Assembly: GCA_000761475.1 (NCBI GenBank)
Contig: JQNW01000001.1
Span: 124,001-188,000, forward strand
DNA from: Chromohalobacter israelensis
Lineage (GTDB): Bacteria; Pseudomonadota; Gammaproteobacteria; Pseudomonadales; Halomonadaceae
Length of the DNA stretch: 64,000 nucleotides
Reading direction: 5' to 3'
The position numbers and the translations under genes are program-made. The number at the start of each line of letters is the position of its first letter. Positions within the stretch are counted from its first letter, which is position 1. The notes beneath the pieces were generated by a model. That model made no database searches. It saw nothing but the letters and a program-made list of their open reading frames with translations, and had not been told where the DNA came from. Below, in pieces: positions 29,189 to 38,382 of this stretch.

Positions 29189-29314
29189 TCGCCATTCTCG
29201 ATCGCCATGCCTGACCGCCTCCCCAACACGCGCTATAATGCCGGCGGCACGGTCATGACCCGAGCCATGTAAAGGCAGGTTCAAGACCGAGTGTAAAAAG
29301 ATAGGGTCAATGCC

Positions 29315-29341
29315 TACAGTTTCCGCGAGTGTGGCCGATAG
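29315..29341 (+). promoter_or_regulatory. Sigma-28 (FliA) promoter of flgM
   Basis: TACAGTTT (29315-29322), 11 bases, GCCGATAG (29334-29341): seven of eight match the -35 consensus TAAAGTTT and seven of eight the -10 GCCGATAA. Transcription would start near 29348. The promoter would drive flgM and flgN late in assembly, as in enterics. Confidence 0.85.
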
Positions 29342-29375
29342 AGGGGTTAAGCCCGCGCTGCAAGAGAGTTCAATT

Positions 29376-29666
29376 TTGAAAATCTCCAATCTACATCCGC
29401 CGACGCAGACAACTCAGAGTGAGCAAGGGGACGCCGCCCAGCGCACACGCCGTGGCGATGACACCGCGCAAGCCAGTTCCCCGGCAAGCATCACCACGCT
29501 GAGCCAGAGCAACGAAGCCGATACCAGCCAGGATATCGATGTCGGCCGTGTCGCCGAGATCCGCCAGGCCATCAGCGATGGCCAGCTCGAACTCGACACC
29601 GGCAAAATCGCCGACGGCTTGATCGACAGCGTCCGCGACCTGCTGGGCGATACCGCCGAGCGCTGA
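29376..29666 (+). CDS. flgM: Anti-sigma-28 factor FlgM
   Basis: This protein of about 96 residues holds FliA inactive until the hook is finished and FlgM is exported. The N terminus KISNLHPPTQTTQ and the C-terminal helices (VAEIRQAISDGQLELDTGKI, ADGLIDSVRDLL) are the FlgM family blocks. The proposed start is TTG 29376, preceded by AAGAGAG at 7 bases. The in-frame ATG 29310 lies upstream of the sigma-28 promoter's start point, so a transcript from that promoter cannot use it. The TTG start gives the usual 97-residue family size. Confidence 0.9.
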   Translation: MKISNLHPPTQTTQSEQGDAAQRTRRGDDTAQASSPASITTLSQSNEADTSQDIDVGRVAEIRQAISDGQLELDTGKIADGLIDSVRDLLGDTAER

Positions 29667-29759
29667 TACCACGGTACGACGCCAGGCACGTCGGATAGAC
29701 GACGCTGTTTGCCCATGGGACACCCCACGGGCAAACCACCATGAGAACGGGACACCATT

Positions 29760-30212
29760 ATGTCGCTCGCCGAAACGCTAGACCGCCAACTCGATGCCAT
29801 GCAGCGCTTCGTGACCCTGCTGCGCGAGGAGCGTCAGTCCTTGACGCAAGGCGAGATCGACGGCCCCGAACTGGAACGCCTCGCCGAAGCGAAATCCCAG
29901 GTTGCCGCCGAGCTGGAAACCCTCGATGCGCAGCGCCGCGACGTCATGCGCGAGCTAGGCCACGGTGAGAGCCGCCAGAGCGCCGAACGTGCCGCGACCG
30001 AAGCGCAGCGCCTGGATAGCTGGCACCAGCTGCGCACCATCGGTGAAGAGGCACGCCAGCTCAACCGCATCAACGGCCTGCTGGCCATGAACCGCATGGA
30101 ACAGAATCAGCGCATGCTCAACTTCCTCAAGGAAGCCGCCGGCAGCACTCTGTACGAACCCGATGGCCGCTCACGCCGACAAGGGCTCAACCGGATCAGC
30201 TCACGCGTCTAG
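29760..30212 (+). CDS. flgN: Flagellar export chaperone FlgN
   Basis: This 150-residue, all-helical protein is the chaperone for FlgK and FlgL and a translation partner of FlgM. Position after flgM, the coiled-coil pattern and the C-terminal segment (LNRINGLLAMNRMEQNQRML, then NFLKEAAGSTLYEPDGRSRR) are typical. It lies 93 bases after flgM. Confidence 0.93.
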   Translation: MSLAETLDRQLDAMQRFVTLLREERQSLTQGEIDGPELERLAEAKSQVAAELETLDAQRRDVMRELGHGESRQSAERAATEAQRLDSWHQLRTIGEEARQLNRINGLLAMNRMEQNQRMLNFLKEAAGSTLYEPDGRSRRQGLNRISSRV

Positions 30213-30433
30213 GCGTCTCGCATCCCATCATTCCCGTACCTGCCGGTTTTCGCCCTCCCCGCACGCGACTCTCCATCCGTGATCGATCCCTTGTCCGGCC
30301 TGCTCCCTCCTCGCACCCGAGCCTGACATAGGCACGTTCAGCACCAGGATCGACATTGCCGCATCGCGCATGAGAAATCGCCGGAACTGCACCATAATGA
30401 TGGCATGCTCATCGTCTGAGGGGACCCGACACC

Positions 30434-30625
30434 ATGGACCTCGTCGCCGTTGCCTTGAGTCTGCTGCTGATCAGCCTCGCGCTACCCTCCGATCCCGCCA
30501 AGCCCTCGCGCACGCGCATGCCGCCCCTCAATCGTCCGCGGCATGGCACGCACTATCAGCGCCGCGCCCCCATGCCGCCACCACGTTGCGTTCATCGCCG
30601 CAACACGATCGATTACAAGGATTAA
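30434..30625 (+). CDS. Possible small membrane-anchored protein
   Basis: This is a 63-residue open frame with GAGGGGA upstream of its ATG and a hydrophobic N terminus (MDLVAVALSLLLISLALPSD), followed by a basic, Pro/Arg/His-rich tail. No family was recognised. It is at the limit of what can be supported; the tail is compositionally like non-coding high-GC sequence. Confidence 0.3.
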   Translation: MDLVAVALSLLLISLALPSDPAKPSRTRMPPLNRPRHGTHYQRRAPMPPPRCVHRRNTIDYKD

Positions 30626-30667
30626 CGCAGGTTATTGGCAGCATTTCAGCGTTAGGGTAAGGCGCGC

Positions 30668-30764
30668 ACTTGGGTAATATACATCCGGAGACTACGCTGC
30701 ATCCCAAGTCTAGTCTCTGCGTACAAAGCAATCTTTGCCCCACCCATCTGGCTGGGGCTTTTTT
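30668..30764 (+). ncRNA. Candidate structured small RNA with terminator
   Basis: ACTTGGG (30668-30674) pairs with CCCAAGT (30703-30709), and GAGACTA (30688-30694) pairs with TAGTCTC (30711-30717). The pairs interleave, as in a pseudoknot or two exclusive folds. A terminator follows at 30737-30764 on the same strand. No gene on the plus strand lies between the possible small frame ending 30625 and this terminator, so a dedicated transcript is plausible. TAATAT at 30675-30680 could be a -10; if so, the RNA starts after ACTTGGG. No known RNA family was recognised. Confidence 0.4.
30737..30764 (+). terminator. Rho-independent terminator, plus strand
   Basis: GCCCCA (30737-30742) and TGGGGC (30753-30758) are followed by six T (30759-30764). 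It lies just after the stop side of the convergent adenine deaminase gene, so it serves a plus-strand transcript entering from flgN or from the candidate small RNA. Confidence 0.85.
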
Positions 30765-30780
30765 CGTTCTTGGTGCCGTC

Positions 30781-31806
30781 CTAAACGCCCTGGGCAACGT
30801 TATCCAGCCGCTTCAGCAAGACGTCCCGCCTTTCCTCCGCCATGAAGGCGGCTTCAAGCGCATTGCGCGTCATCGCCAGGAAGTCGTCCCGCGTCCATCC
30901 GAAGGCTTCGTGACAGGCGACATGATTATCCAGCATGCCGCCACCGAAGTAGGCGGGGTCATCGGAATTGAGGGTGACATTCAAGCCAGCATCCCGCAGG
31001 GCCGGCAATGGATGCTCGGCGAGCGTGGGCGTCACCTTGAGCTTGACGTTGGATAACGGACACACCGTCAGGGGAATCCGACGCTCGCGCAGCGTCGCCA
31101 CCAGATCGGCGTCCTCGAGGCAGCGTACGCCGTGATCTATTCGACACACATCGAGTGTCTCCAGCGCTTCGCGAATATAGGCCGCGGGGCCTTCTTCCCC
31201 TGCGTGCGCCACGCCGGGAATACCCATGGCCCGCGCCCGAGCGAACACCTCGGCGAACCGCCCCGGGGGATGGTCGCGTTCGGCGCTGTCCAGCCCCACC
31301 GCAGCGATCGAGGCGTGCCAGGGAGCGGCCTGCTCGAGCACCTCCATCGCCTCGGCGGGATCGCGATCACGCAGAAAGCTCATGATCAACGCCGAGGAAA
31401 TGCCATGCCGCGACTCGGCCTCCCGACACGCCGCCAGCAGCCCTTCGAACGGCGCCTCGAGCGGCACGCCACGCACAAGATGCGCCTGCGGGTCGAAGGA
31501 CAGCTCGACATGCGCCACGCCGTCTTCCCGGGCGCGGTCGAAATACGCCATCGCCAGGTCGAAGAAGTCCTCGCGGGTGTGCAGCACGCCCATCCCCTGG
31601 TAATACAAGGTCAGAAACGACGGCAGGTCATCGAAGTCGTACGCCGCACGCACCGCTTCCACCGACTCGTAAGGCAGCGTCACGCCATTGCGCTCGGCCA
31701 GGGCGAACATCAACGCCGGCTCCAGCGTGCCTTCGATGTGCAGGTGCAACTCCGCCTTGGGCAACTCGCGCAGCCAGGCTGTCATCTCCGTGTCGCGTGT
31801 CGTCAT
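30781..31806 (-). CDS. Adenine deaminase, amidohydrolase family
   Basis: This 341-residue purine deaminase has the metal-binding HLHIEGTLEP motif near residue 20, HAGEEGP (about 202), the catalytic HGVR and the C-terminal SDDPAYFGG. The EGTLEP form (rather than DGSLRP) and AVGLDSAERDHPP match the Pseudomonas-type adenine deaminases, not true adenosine deaminase, so conversion of adenine to hypoxanthine is inferred. It is likely annotated add in some pipelines. It stands alone between flgN and DUF2835. Confidence 0.88.
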   Translation of the reverse strand: MTTRDTEMTAWLRELPKAELHLHIEGTLEPALMFALAERNGVTLPYESVEAVRAAYDFDDLPSFLTLYYQGMGVLHTREDFFDLAMAYFDRAREDGVAHVELSFDPQAHLVRGVPLEAPFEGLLAACREAESRHGISSALIMSFLRDRDPAEAMEVLEQAAPWHASIAAVGLDSAERDHPPGRFAEVFARARAMGIPGVAHAGEEGPAAYIREALETLDVCRIDHGVRCLEDADLVATLRERRIPLTVCPLSNVKLKVTPTLAEHPLPALRDAGLNVTLNSDDPAYFGGGMLDNHVACHEAFGWTRDDFLAMTRNALEAAFMAEERRDVLLKRLDNVAQGV

Positions 31807-31900
31807 CGTGTCACTCGCCTCGTGTTGTCCGGTCGGTCAAGCATGCCTAAAGCGCGTTGCGAAGCCAATGGGGGGAACTGGTCAATGAAATGCCCCGCTG

Positions 31901-32137
31901 TCATGTCGCCTCCCAACGCCTGACCGCCACCATGGAGACGAACTTGCCCTCCTCGCTGAACGTCAGGCGAAACACGCCCCGCGCTCCGTCCGGGGTGACG
32001 ATGCGGCGCAGCGCCACGGCGGGAAAGCTGACCCGGCGGCCGTCCACGCTGGTGGCGATCACGGTTTGCATGGCGCCTTCGTAGTGGTAACGGCAGGTCT
32101 CGAGGGACAGGTCGAGCATGATATCCAGCGAGGGCAT
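31901..32137 (-). CDS. DUF2835 family small protein
   Basis: This 78-residue protein begins MPSLDIMLDLSLETCRYHYE and continues with VDGRRVSFPAVALRRIVTPD and GVFRLTFSEEGKFVSM, the conserved blocks of the uncharacterised DUF2835 family of gammaproteobacteria. The start at 32137 matches family length; a longer frame to 32344 runs back into the fliC promoter region and is rejected. Function is unknown. It is divergent from fliC. Confidence 0.8.
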   Translation of the reverse strand: MPSLDIMLDLSLETCRYHYEGAMQTVIATSVDGRRVSFPAVALRRIVTPDGARGVFRLTFSEEGKFVSMVAVRRWEAT

Positions 32138-32256
32138 GGCGGGCAGGCACTCCAAATGGGCAGGCAGGGAACGGCACGGCACATGTTGAGACACATGCAA
32201 AAGATGCGGCACGAGTATACCCAGCCACGTCGCATGAAAAAATTTGCAATTCACCC

Positions 32257-32283
32257 TAAAGCGAATTCTTCCCGCGCCGATAG
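32257..32283 (+). promoter_or_regulatory. Sigma-28 (FliA) promoter of fliC
   Basis: TAAAGCGA (32257-32264), 11 bases, GCCGATAG (32276-32283). The start point would be near 32290, leaving an 80-base leader before the flagellin ATG. The -10 is identical to the other sigma-28 boxes in the window. Confidence 0.88.
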
Positions 32284-32371
32284 ATGAGGTAACGGCCAAC
32301 GGCGCCGTTGTGGCAAGCCCCGGTGTCACCGATCGGCAAGCCAATGGAGCCCAACAGAGAGGAAAGTCAAA

Positions 32372-33499
32372 ATGGCAGTTATCAATACGAACATCACGGC
32401 CATGATCGGCCAGCAGAACCTGAGCCAGTCACAGAGCGCTCTGTCCACTTCCATGGAACGCCTGTCTTCCGGTCTGCGCATCAACAGTGCCGCCGACGAC
32501 GCCGCAGGTCAGGCCATCGCCAACCGGATGTCCAGCCAGATCACCGGTCTGAGCCAGGCGCAGCGTAACGCCAACGACGGCATCTCCGTTGCCCAGACCA
32601 CTGAAGGCGCCCTGAACCAGGTCAACGACAACCTGCAGCGTGTGCGTGAGCTGACTGTTCAGGCCCAGAACGGCACCAACAGCCAGGAAGACCTGAACTC
32701 CATCCAGGACGAGATCAACCAGCGTCTGGGCGAGATCAACCGTATCTCCGAAGAAACCAGCTTCAACGGCGTCGACGTTCTCGCCAGCGACCAGGAAATG
32801 TCCATCCAGGTCGGCTCCGAAGATGGCCAGACCATCACCATGAACCTGAAAGAAGTCAACGCCGAAACGCTGGGGCTGGATACTTTCAATGTGAATGGCT
32901 ACGACGGTAGTGTTACCGACGTGGACAGCACAGGTGGCTTTACAATGACAGCTGCTGACAGTGGCGATACTATTACATATGACACAGGCGGCACCGCAAG
33001 CGGTACAGTCGCAACATCTGTCAATATCACCGATGGTGACGGAAATGCCGTCACAGGTACACTGCAGACCGATGAGTCTGGTAATTATTTCGTAACAGAT
33101 AGTGCTGGTGACGTATTTGCAGTCAGTGATATCGAAGCTTTGAGCGATGGTAACGGCGACGGCACCGCTGATGATGCAGCTATCAACGTGACTGTCGACA
33201 CTAGCTCCGCTCTCGGTGCAAAATCCGAAACACCGCTTGGTAAGCTCGACTCGGCAATTAGCGATGTTGATAGTCAGCGTTCCGAACTAGGTGCCATGCA
33301 GAACCGCTTCGACTCGGCCATCACCAACCTGAGCACCACCGAGACCAACCTCTCTTCTGCTCGCTCGCGCATCGAAGATGCTGACTACGCGGACGAAGTC
33401 TCCAACATGACCCGTAACCAGATTCTGCAGCAGGCCGGTACTTCCGTACTGGCCCAGGCCAACCAGCTGCCGCAGAACGCGCTGTCTCTGCTGGGCTAA
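32372..33499 (+). CDS. fliC: Flagellin
   Basis: This 375-residue filament subunit has an N-terminal D0/D1 with NTNITAMIGQQNLSQSQSAL, LSSGLRINSAADDAAGQAIA and NGISVAQTTEGALNQVNDNL-type sequence. The C terminus has ARSRIEDADYADEVSNMTRN and QAGTSVLAQANQLPQNALSL, ending in LLG. The short central domain (about residues 172-290, bases 32885-33245) is Asp/Gly/Thr-rich and AT-richer than the ends. GAGAGGAAAG precedes the ATG. It is a single flagellin copy, expressed from the sigma-28 promoter and closed by a terminator. Confidence 0.97.
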   Translation: MAVINTNITAMIGQQNLSQSQSALSTSMERLSSGLRINSAADDAAGQAIANRMSSQITGLSQAQRNANDGISVAQTTEGALNQVNDNLQRVRELTVQAQNGTNSQEDLNSIQDEINQRLGEINRISEETSFNGVDVLASDQEMSIQVGSEDGQTITMNLKEVNAETLGLDTFNVNGYDGSVTDVDSTGGFTMTAADSGDTITYDTGGTASGTVATSVNITDGDGNAVTGTLQTDESGNYFVTDSAGDVFAVSDIEALSDGNGDGTADDAAINVTVDTSSALGAKSETPLGKLDSAISDVDSQRSELGAMQNRFDSAITNLSTTETNLSSARSRIEDADYADEVSNMTRNQILQQAGTSVLAQANQLPQNALSLLG

Positions 33500-33528
33500 T
33501 CGCTCTCCAGCCAGCCACGTCAGTAATG

Positions 33529-33556
33529 AAGCGGGCCCATTCGGGCCCGCTTTTTT
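33529..33556 (+). terminator. fliC terminator
   Basis: GCGGGCCC (33531-33538) and GGGCCCGC (33543-33550) with a 4-base loop are followed by six T, starting 30 bases after the flagellin stop codon. Confidence 0.93.
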
Positions 33557-33681
33557 AGCGAAACACCAATCATCTTCTGCAAAACGCGCAAAAGCTTCCT
33601 TCCCAACAGCCTTTTCCTCTCTTTGATATTGCGGCATCGCTTTATAGTGGTTGCATTGATCACTGTCAAAATGCGACCCTT

Positions 33682-33776
33682 ATGTCAAAGAAACGCAATC
33701 AACGTCACGCTAATACTGCTAGCGCACTCACCTTGACGCAGGCGCGCAAGCAAACCCAGCGCTTTCCCTCGGAACC
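33682..33776 (+). pseudogene. 5' fragment of a gene cut by an IS3-family element
   Basis: ATG 33682 opens a basic, hydrophilic reading frame (MSKKRNQRHANTASALTLTQ, then ARKQTQRFPSEP) that enters the IS at 33777 and stops at 33804 within it. It is probably the start of the TPR gene whose internal fragment lies on the other side of the element (35367-35513), because genes of that type (flagellin-modification or glycosyltransferase TPR proteins) often follow fliC. Identity is an inference. Confidence 0.55.
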
Positions 33777-33778
33777 TG

Positions 33779-34891
33779 TCAACCTGATTCAGACAGATCG
33801 TTAAAAATTAATGTCGATTTCGCTGCGGTATTGCTCGCCGCCGAGAGTGTCGGGAAGTTCACCACGCTATAGGGGGCCGGGTCGTCGTCATCGGGCTGTA
33901 CCGGATTGATCGAGACACTGGCTGGTGGTATCGCCACCTTAGGGCGTCCACGTAGGAAGCGCTCGGGATGCGCCTCGAAGTTGTCATCGAGCGCTCGCTG
34001 GCGGATCTTCGCTACCTCGCGATATTGGCCGGTGAAGACCTGCTCCGGCGTGAAACCAGCCAGCCCGCTGTGATGGTGCCGCAGGTTGTACCAGTCGACA
34101 TAGGCGCTGTGCCACTGCCGGGCATGGTCGATGCTCTCGAAGCGCCCGGGGTAGTCGGGTTGGTACTTGCTGGTCTTGAATTGGCTTTCGCTGAACGGGT
34201 TGTCATTACTCACCCTCGGGCGGCTGTGGCTGCACGTCACCCCCAGTTCTCCCATGAGGTCCAGATAGCTCCGGGCGATCATCGGTGAGCCTCGATCCTG
34301 GTGGAGCGTCAGCGCTCCATGCGGAATTCCGTAGCGATCCATGGCTTCCTGGAAGAGCTGTTGAGCTAGCGCGGCATTCTCCTTGTGAGAGATCATCCAG
34401 GCCACGATGAAACGGCTGTACAGATCCAGCACCACATAGAGGTTGAGATAGACGCCGCGACGTCGCGTGGGCAGTTTGCTCACGTCCCACGTCCACGCCT
34501 CATTGGCGGCCCTTGCCGTGATACGAGGCATGGCATGGTGTTGAGGGGCACGCTGAGGGCGGCGGTCACCGTTTTCCCTGGCCGCACGAAGCTGCCGGTA
34601 CCAAGTGCTGAGCGAGCCGAGATAGATCCCTTGCTGCAGCAGGTCGTGGTAGATTTCATACACCGGCTGATCCCGGTAGGGCTCGCTATGCGCGATCTCA
34701 AGCATTTGCGCGCGCTCCTCGGCCGACAGGGCTCTGGGCTGCGGGCAGTGCCGGCGCGATGAAGATGCCCCGGTAGAAGGCTCATGGCGGCGTTTTCGCC
34801 AGGCGTACACTGTGCTGCGGTTAATGCCCAAGCATCGACAGGCCATCGCCAATGGAAGATGCGCCGGGCGCGCTTCGAGCACCGTGATCAT
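33779..34891 (-). CDS. IS3-family transposase OrfB (DDE integrase core)
   Basis: This 370-residue transposase has an N-terminal helix-turn-helix (ACRCLGINRSTVYAWRKRR) and an rve-type catalytic core with the three acidic residues in EAWTWDVSKL, LHQDRGSPMI and NPFSESQFKTSK. It appears intact. Its TGA lies within the terminal inverted repeat (33779-33781). The start overlaps the orfA stop (ATGA). Confidence 0.9.
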   Translation of the reverse strand: MITVLEARPAHLPLAMACRCLGINRSTVYAWRKRRHEPSTGASSSRRHCPQPRALSAEERAQMLEIAHSEPYRDQPVYEIYHDLLQQGIYLGSLSTWYRQLRAARENGDRRPQRAPQHHAMPRITARAANEAWTWDVSKLPTRRRGVYLNLYVVLDLYSRFIVAWMISHKENAALAQQLFQEAMDRYGIPHGALTLHQDRGSPMIARSYLDLMGELGVTCSHSRPRVSNDNPFSESQFKTSKYQPDYPGRFESIDHARQWHSAYVDWYNLRHHHSGLAGFTPEQVFTGQYREVAKIRQRALDDNFEAHPERFLRGRPKVAIPPASVSINPVQPDDDDPAPYSVVNFPTLSAASNTAAKSTLIFNDLSESG

Positions 34892-35292
34892 GGTTCGCTC
34901 CCATTGTTCATGCGGTCGAGCATCGATAACGCTTTTTTTTGGAGCGATAGGCAGTCTTCGGCAGTCGAGAGCTTCTGCTGAAGACGGGCGTTCTCACGCT
35001 CCAGTGCCTCGATCTGCTTTTGCTCCGGGGTCTTACTCGGTTGCGGCCCCGGGGCGGTCTTGTGGAGCTTCTCCACGCCATTCTCGGCAAGCTCCTTGCG
35101 CCAAGTCGTCAGCTGGCTGCTGTACAGCTTTTCACGGCGCAATAGCTCTCCGAGCTCGCCATGCCGGCAGGCATCGGCTTCCGCCAGGATGCGAAGCTTG
35201 TACTCCGTCGAGAACTGACGGCGCGTGCGCTTCTCCAGCTTGGGATTCGGCGTGACCTGATGATCGGGCAGCTCGGTTGGCGGTTTAGGCAT
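34888..35292 (-). CDS. IS3-family transposase OrfA
   Basis: This 134-residue protein has a helix-turn-helix of the transposase-8 type (RRQFSTEYKLRILAEADACR, then LGELLRREKLYSSQLTTWRK) followed by a leucine-zipper-like coiled coil (IEALERENARLQQKLSTAED). It binds the IS ends and pairs with OrfB. Confidence 0.88.
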   Translation of the reverse strand: MPKPPTELPDHQVTPNPKLEKRTRRQFSTEYKLRILAEADACRHGELGELLRREKLYSSQLTTWRKELAENGVEKLHKTAPGPQPSKTPEQKQIEALERENARLQQKLSTAEDCLSLQKKALSMLDRMNNGSEP

Positions 35293-35366
35293 GATACGGA
35301 CTCCTGAACCTCGGGCTCTGAGATCGAGTTTAACTCACTGAGCCGGTGTATGGATTCAGGTTGACA

Positions 35367-35513
35367 CACAGGGCCCTCGGATCCCGATGCCTGGTTGGCA
35401 CTGGGGCGCCTGCTTGCCGAGAAGAAAGAATGGGCAGAAGCGAAGGATGCGCTCGAACACGCACAAAGCCTGCGCCCAGGAAGCGCTGACCAACAAGCCT
35501 TGCTGGGCCATAT
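35367..35513 (+). pseudogene. Internal fragment of a TPR-repeat protein between two IS elements
   Basis: This 147-base remnant encodes SDPDAWLALGRLLAEKKEWA, then EAKDALEHAQSLRPGSADQQ and ALLGHI, which is just over one tetratricopeptide repeat. It has no start, and its frame runs into the next IS at 35514. It is probably the same gene as the fragment at 33682. What the intact protein did cannot be told. Confidence 0.6.
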
Positions 35514-35521
35514 TGTAGTGG

Positions 35522-36729
<1,208 letters not shown>

Positions 36730-36769
36730 ACACTCAAAGTCAGGTGGCCAGATTCACTGTGCCACTACA

Positions 36770-38185
36770 GTTCCATTCTGGAACCGCTTGTCACTCAGCC
36801 CCGTATTCGACGACCAAGGCGACTGCACCCACTACATCGGCATCCAGCAGGACATCACTCGACAGCGTGAGCAAGAAGCTCAACTGGCCTACCAGGCGAC
36901 CCACGATCTGCTGACCCACCTGCCCAACCGCACTGCATTCGATGAACGTCTGGAAGAAGCATTCGGGGTGAAAGGCAAATCGCTGGTGGTCATGCATCTC
37001 GACCTGGACGGTTTCAAAACGGTCAATGACGGGCTGGGACACCAGATCGGCAACCAGTTGCTGGCGGCGGTAGCCAAACGATTGCGCCAGACGGCTGGCG
37101 AGGCCAATACCGTGGCTCGCCTTACCGGTGACGAATTTGCCTTGTTATTGCCCCATCTCGATGACTGCCAGGCAGGGATCGACATGGCCGAGCGGGTGCT
37201 GGACGCCCTATCGACGCCTTTTCAGATTGAGGACAGGCCGGTTCATATCAGTGCCAGTATCGGTATCGCCTGCAATTGCGAACCCGTGGAGTGTCCCCAC
37301 GAACTGATGCAGCAGGCCGGCCTGGCCATGGCCGATGCCAAGCAACAGGGCCGCAATACGTGGCACAGGTACCAGGGCAACAAGCAACGAGTCACCGAAG
37401 CCTCTGTACTACTGCGCCACGACCTGCACACGGCACTACGCGATGATCAGTTCGAGCTCTACTACCAACCCATCGTGGAGGCAGCAAGTGGACGCATCCG
37501 TGGGCTCGAGGCCCTGATCCGCTGGCATCATCCCGAGAGAGGCATGATTTCGCCAGGCGTGTTCATTCCGCTGGCCGAACAGACGGGCCAGATCATCCCG
37601 CTGGGGCGCTGGATATTGCGCCGAGTCTGTCAGGATGCCGCGGCCATGCATATGGAAGGTGGGCGTGTGGTACCGGTGGCCGTCAATATTTCGTCGCTGC
37701 AGTTCCGGCGCACAGGCTTTATTGAGGATGTGCAGCGGGCACTGGATGCTGCGTCGCTGTCTCCCGAGCATCTGGAGCTGGAAGTCACCGAGAGCGTGTT
37801 GCTGGACGGTGCAGAGCAAGCAGTCGAGCTGATCGACCAGCTCAAGGCAATGGGCATCAAGGTGGCGCTCGATGATTTCGGTACGGGCTTCTCCAGCTTG
37901 AGTTACCTGCGCGACCTGCCGATTCACAAGGTCAAGCTGGATCGTGCCTTCATCAAGGACATCACCACCGACCGCCATGACGCAGCCATCGTGCAGGGGA
38001 TCATCACCATCGCACATCACCTGGATCTGGTCGTGGTCGCCGAGGGCATCGAGGAAGAAGAACAGCAGCAGGACCTGATCCGTCGACATTGCGATCTATT
38101 GCAGGGATTCCGTTTCGCCCGCCCCATGCCCAGAGAGGCGGTCATGGCACTGCCCGACCGGTTGCCCACCTTCACTGAGATCTGA
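36770..38185 (+). pseudogene. 5'-truncated PAS-GGDEF-EAL c-di-GMP protein
   Basis: The frame is open from the IS edge (VPFWNRLSLSPVFDDQG), which is the middle of a PAS/PAC domain, so the N-terminal sensory part is gone. What remains is PAC (HYIGIQQDIT), a diguanylate cyclase domain with TGDEF in place of GGDEF, and a full EAL domain with EALIRW, LEVTES, DDFGTGFSSL and VVAEGIE, closing LQGFRFARPMP. A shorter product could still start at TTG 36788, but promoter and normal start are lost. Confidence 0.85.
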
Positions 38186-38382
38186 GTGCTTCTTTCATGA
38201 TCTCGTTAAGCCGTAGCATAGAATGCTCCTCATTTATTTAAGTACTGCTAATACATATTTGCAGGATCAATGCAGAAACGACGAAGCGCCACTCATATTC
38301 ATGAGAAAGACTCTCATTTTATTTTAGACGCCTAAAGCTTCCTAAACTTTGATAAAAAGTCTAATGCCTTACGCTTTTCTTT

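Larger units (their letters stand above)
33777..35366 (-). mobile_element. IS3-family insertion sequence (1590 bp)
   Basis: Terminal inverted repeats start TGTCAACCTGATTC (33777) and, on the other strand, TGTCAACCTGAATC (ending at 35366). The element holds two genes on the minus strand, orfA and orfB, overlapping by ATGA. The flanks (GGAACC left, CACAGG right) show no target duplication, so one flank has probably been lost by deletion or recombination. Confidence 0.88.
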
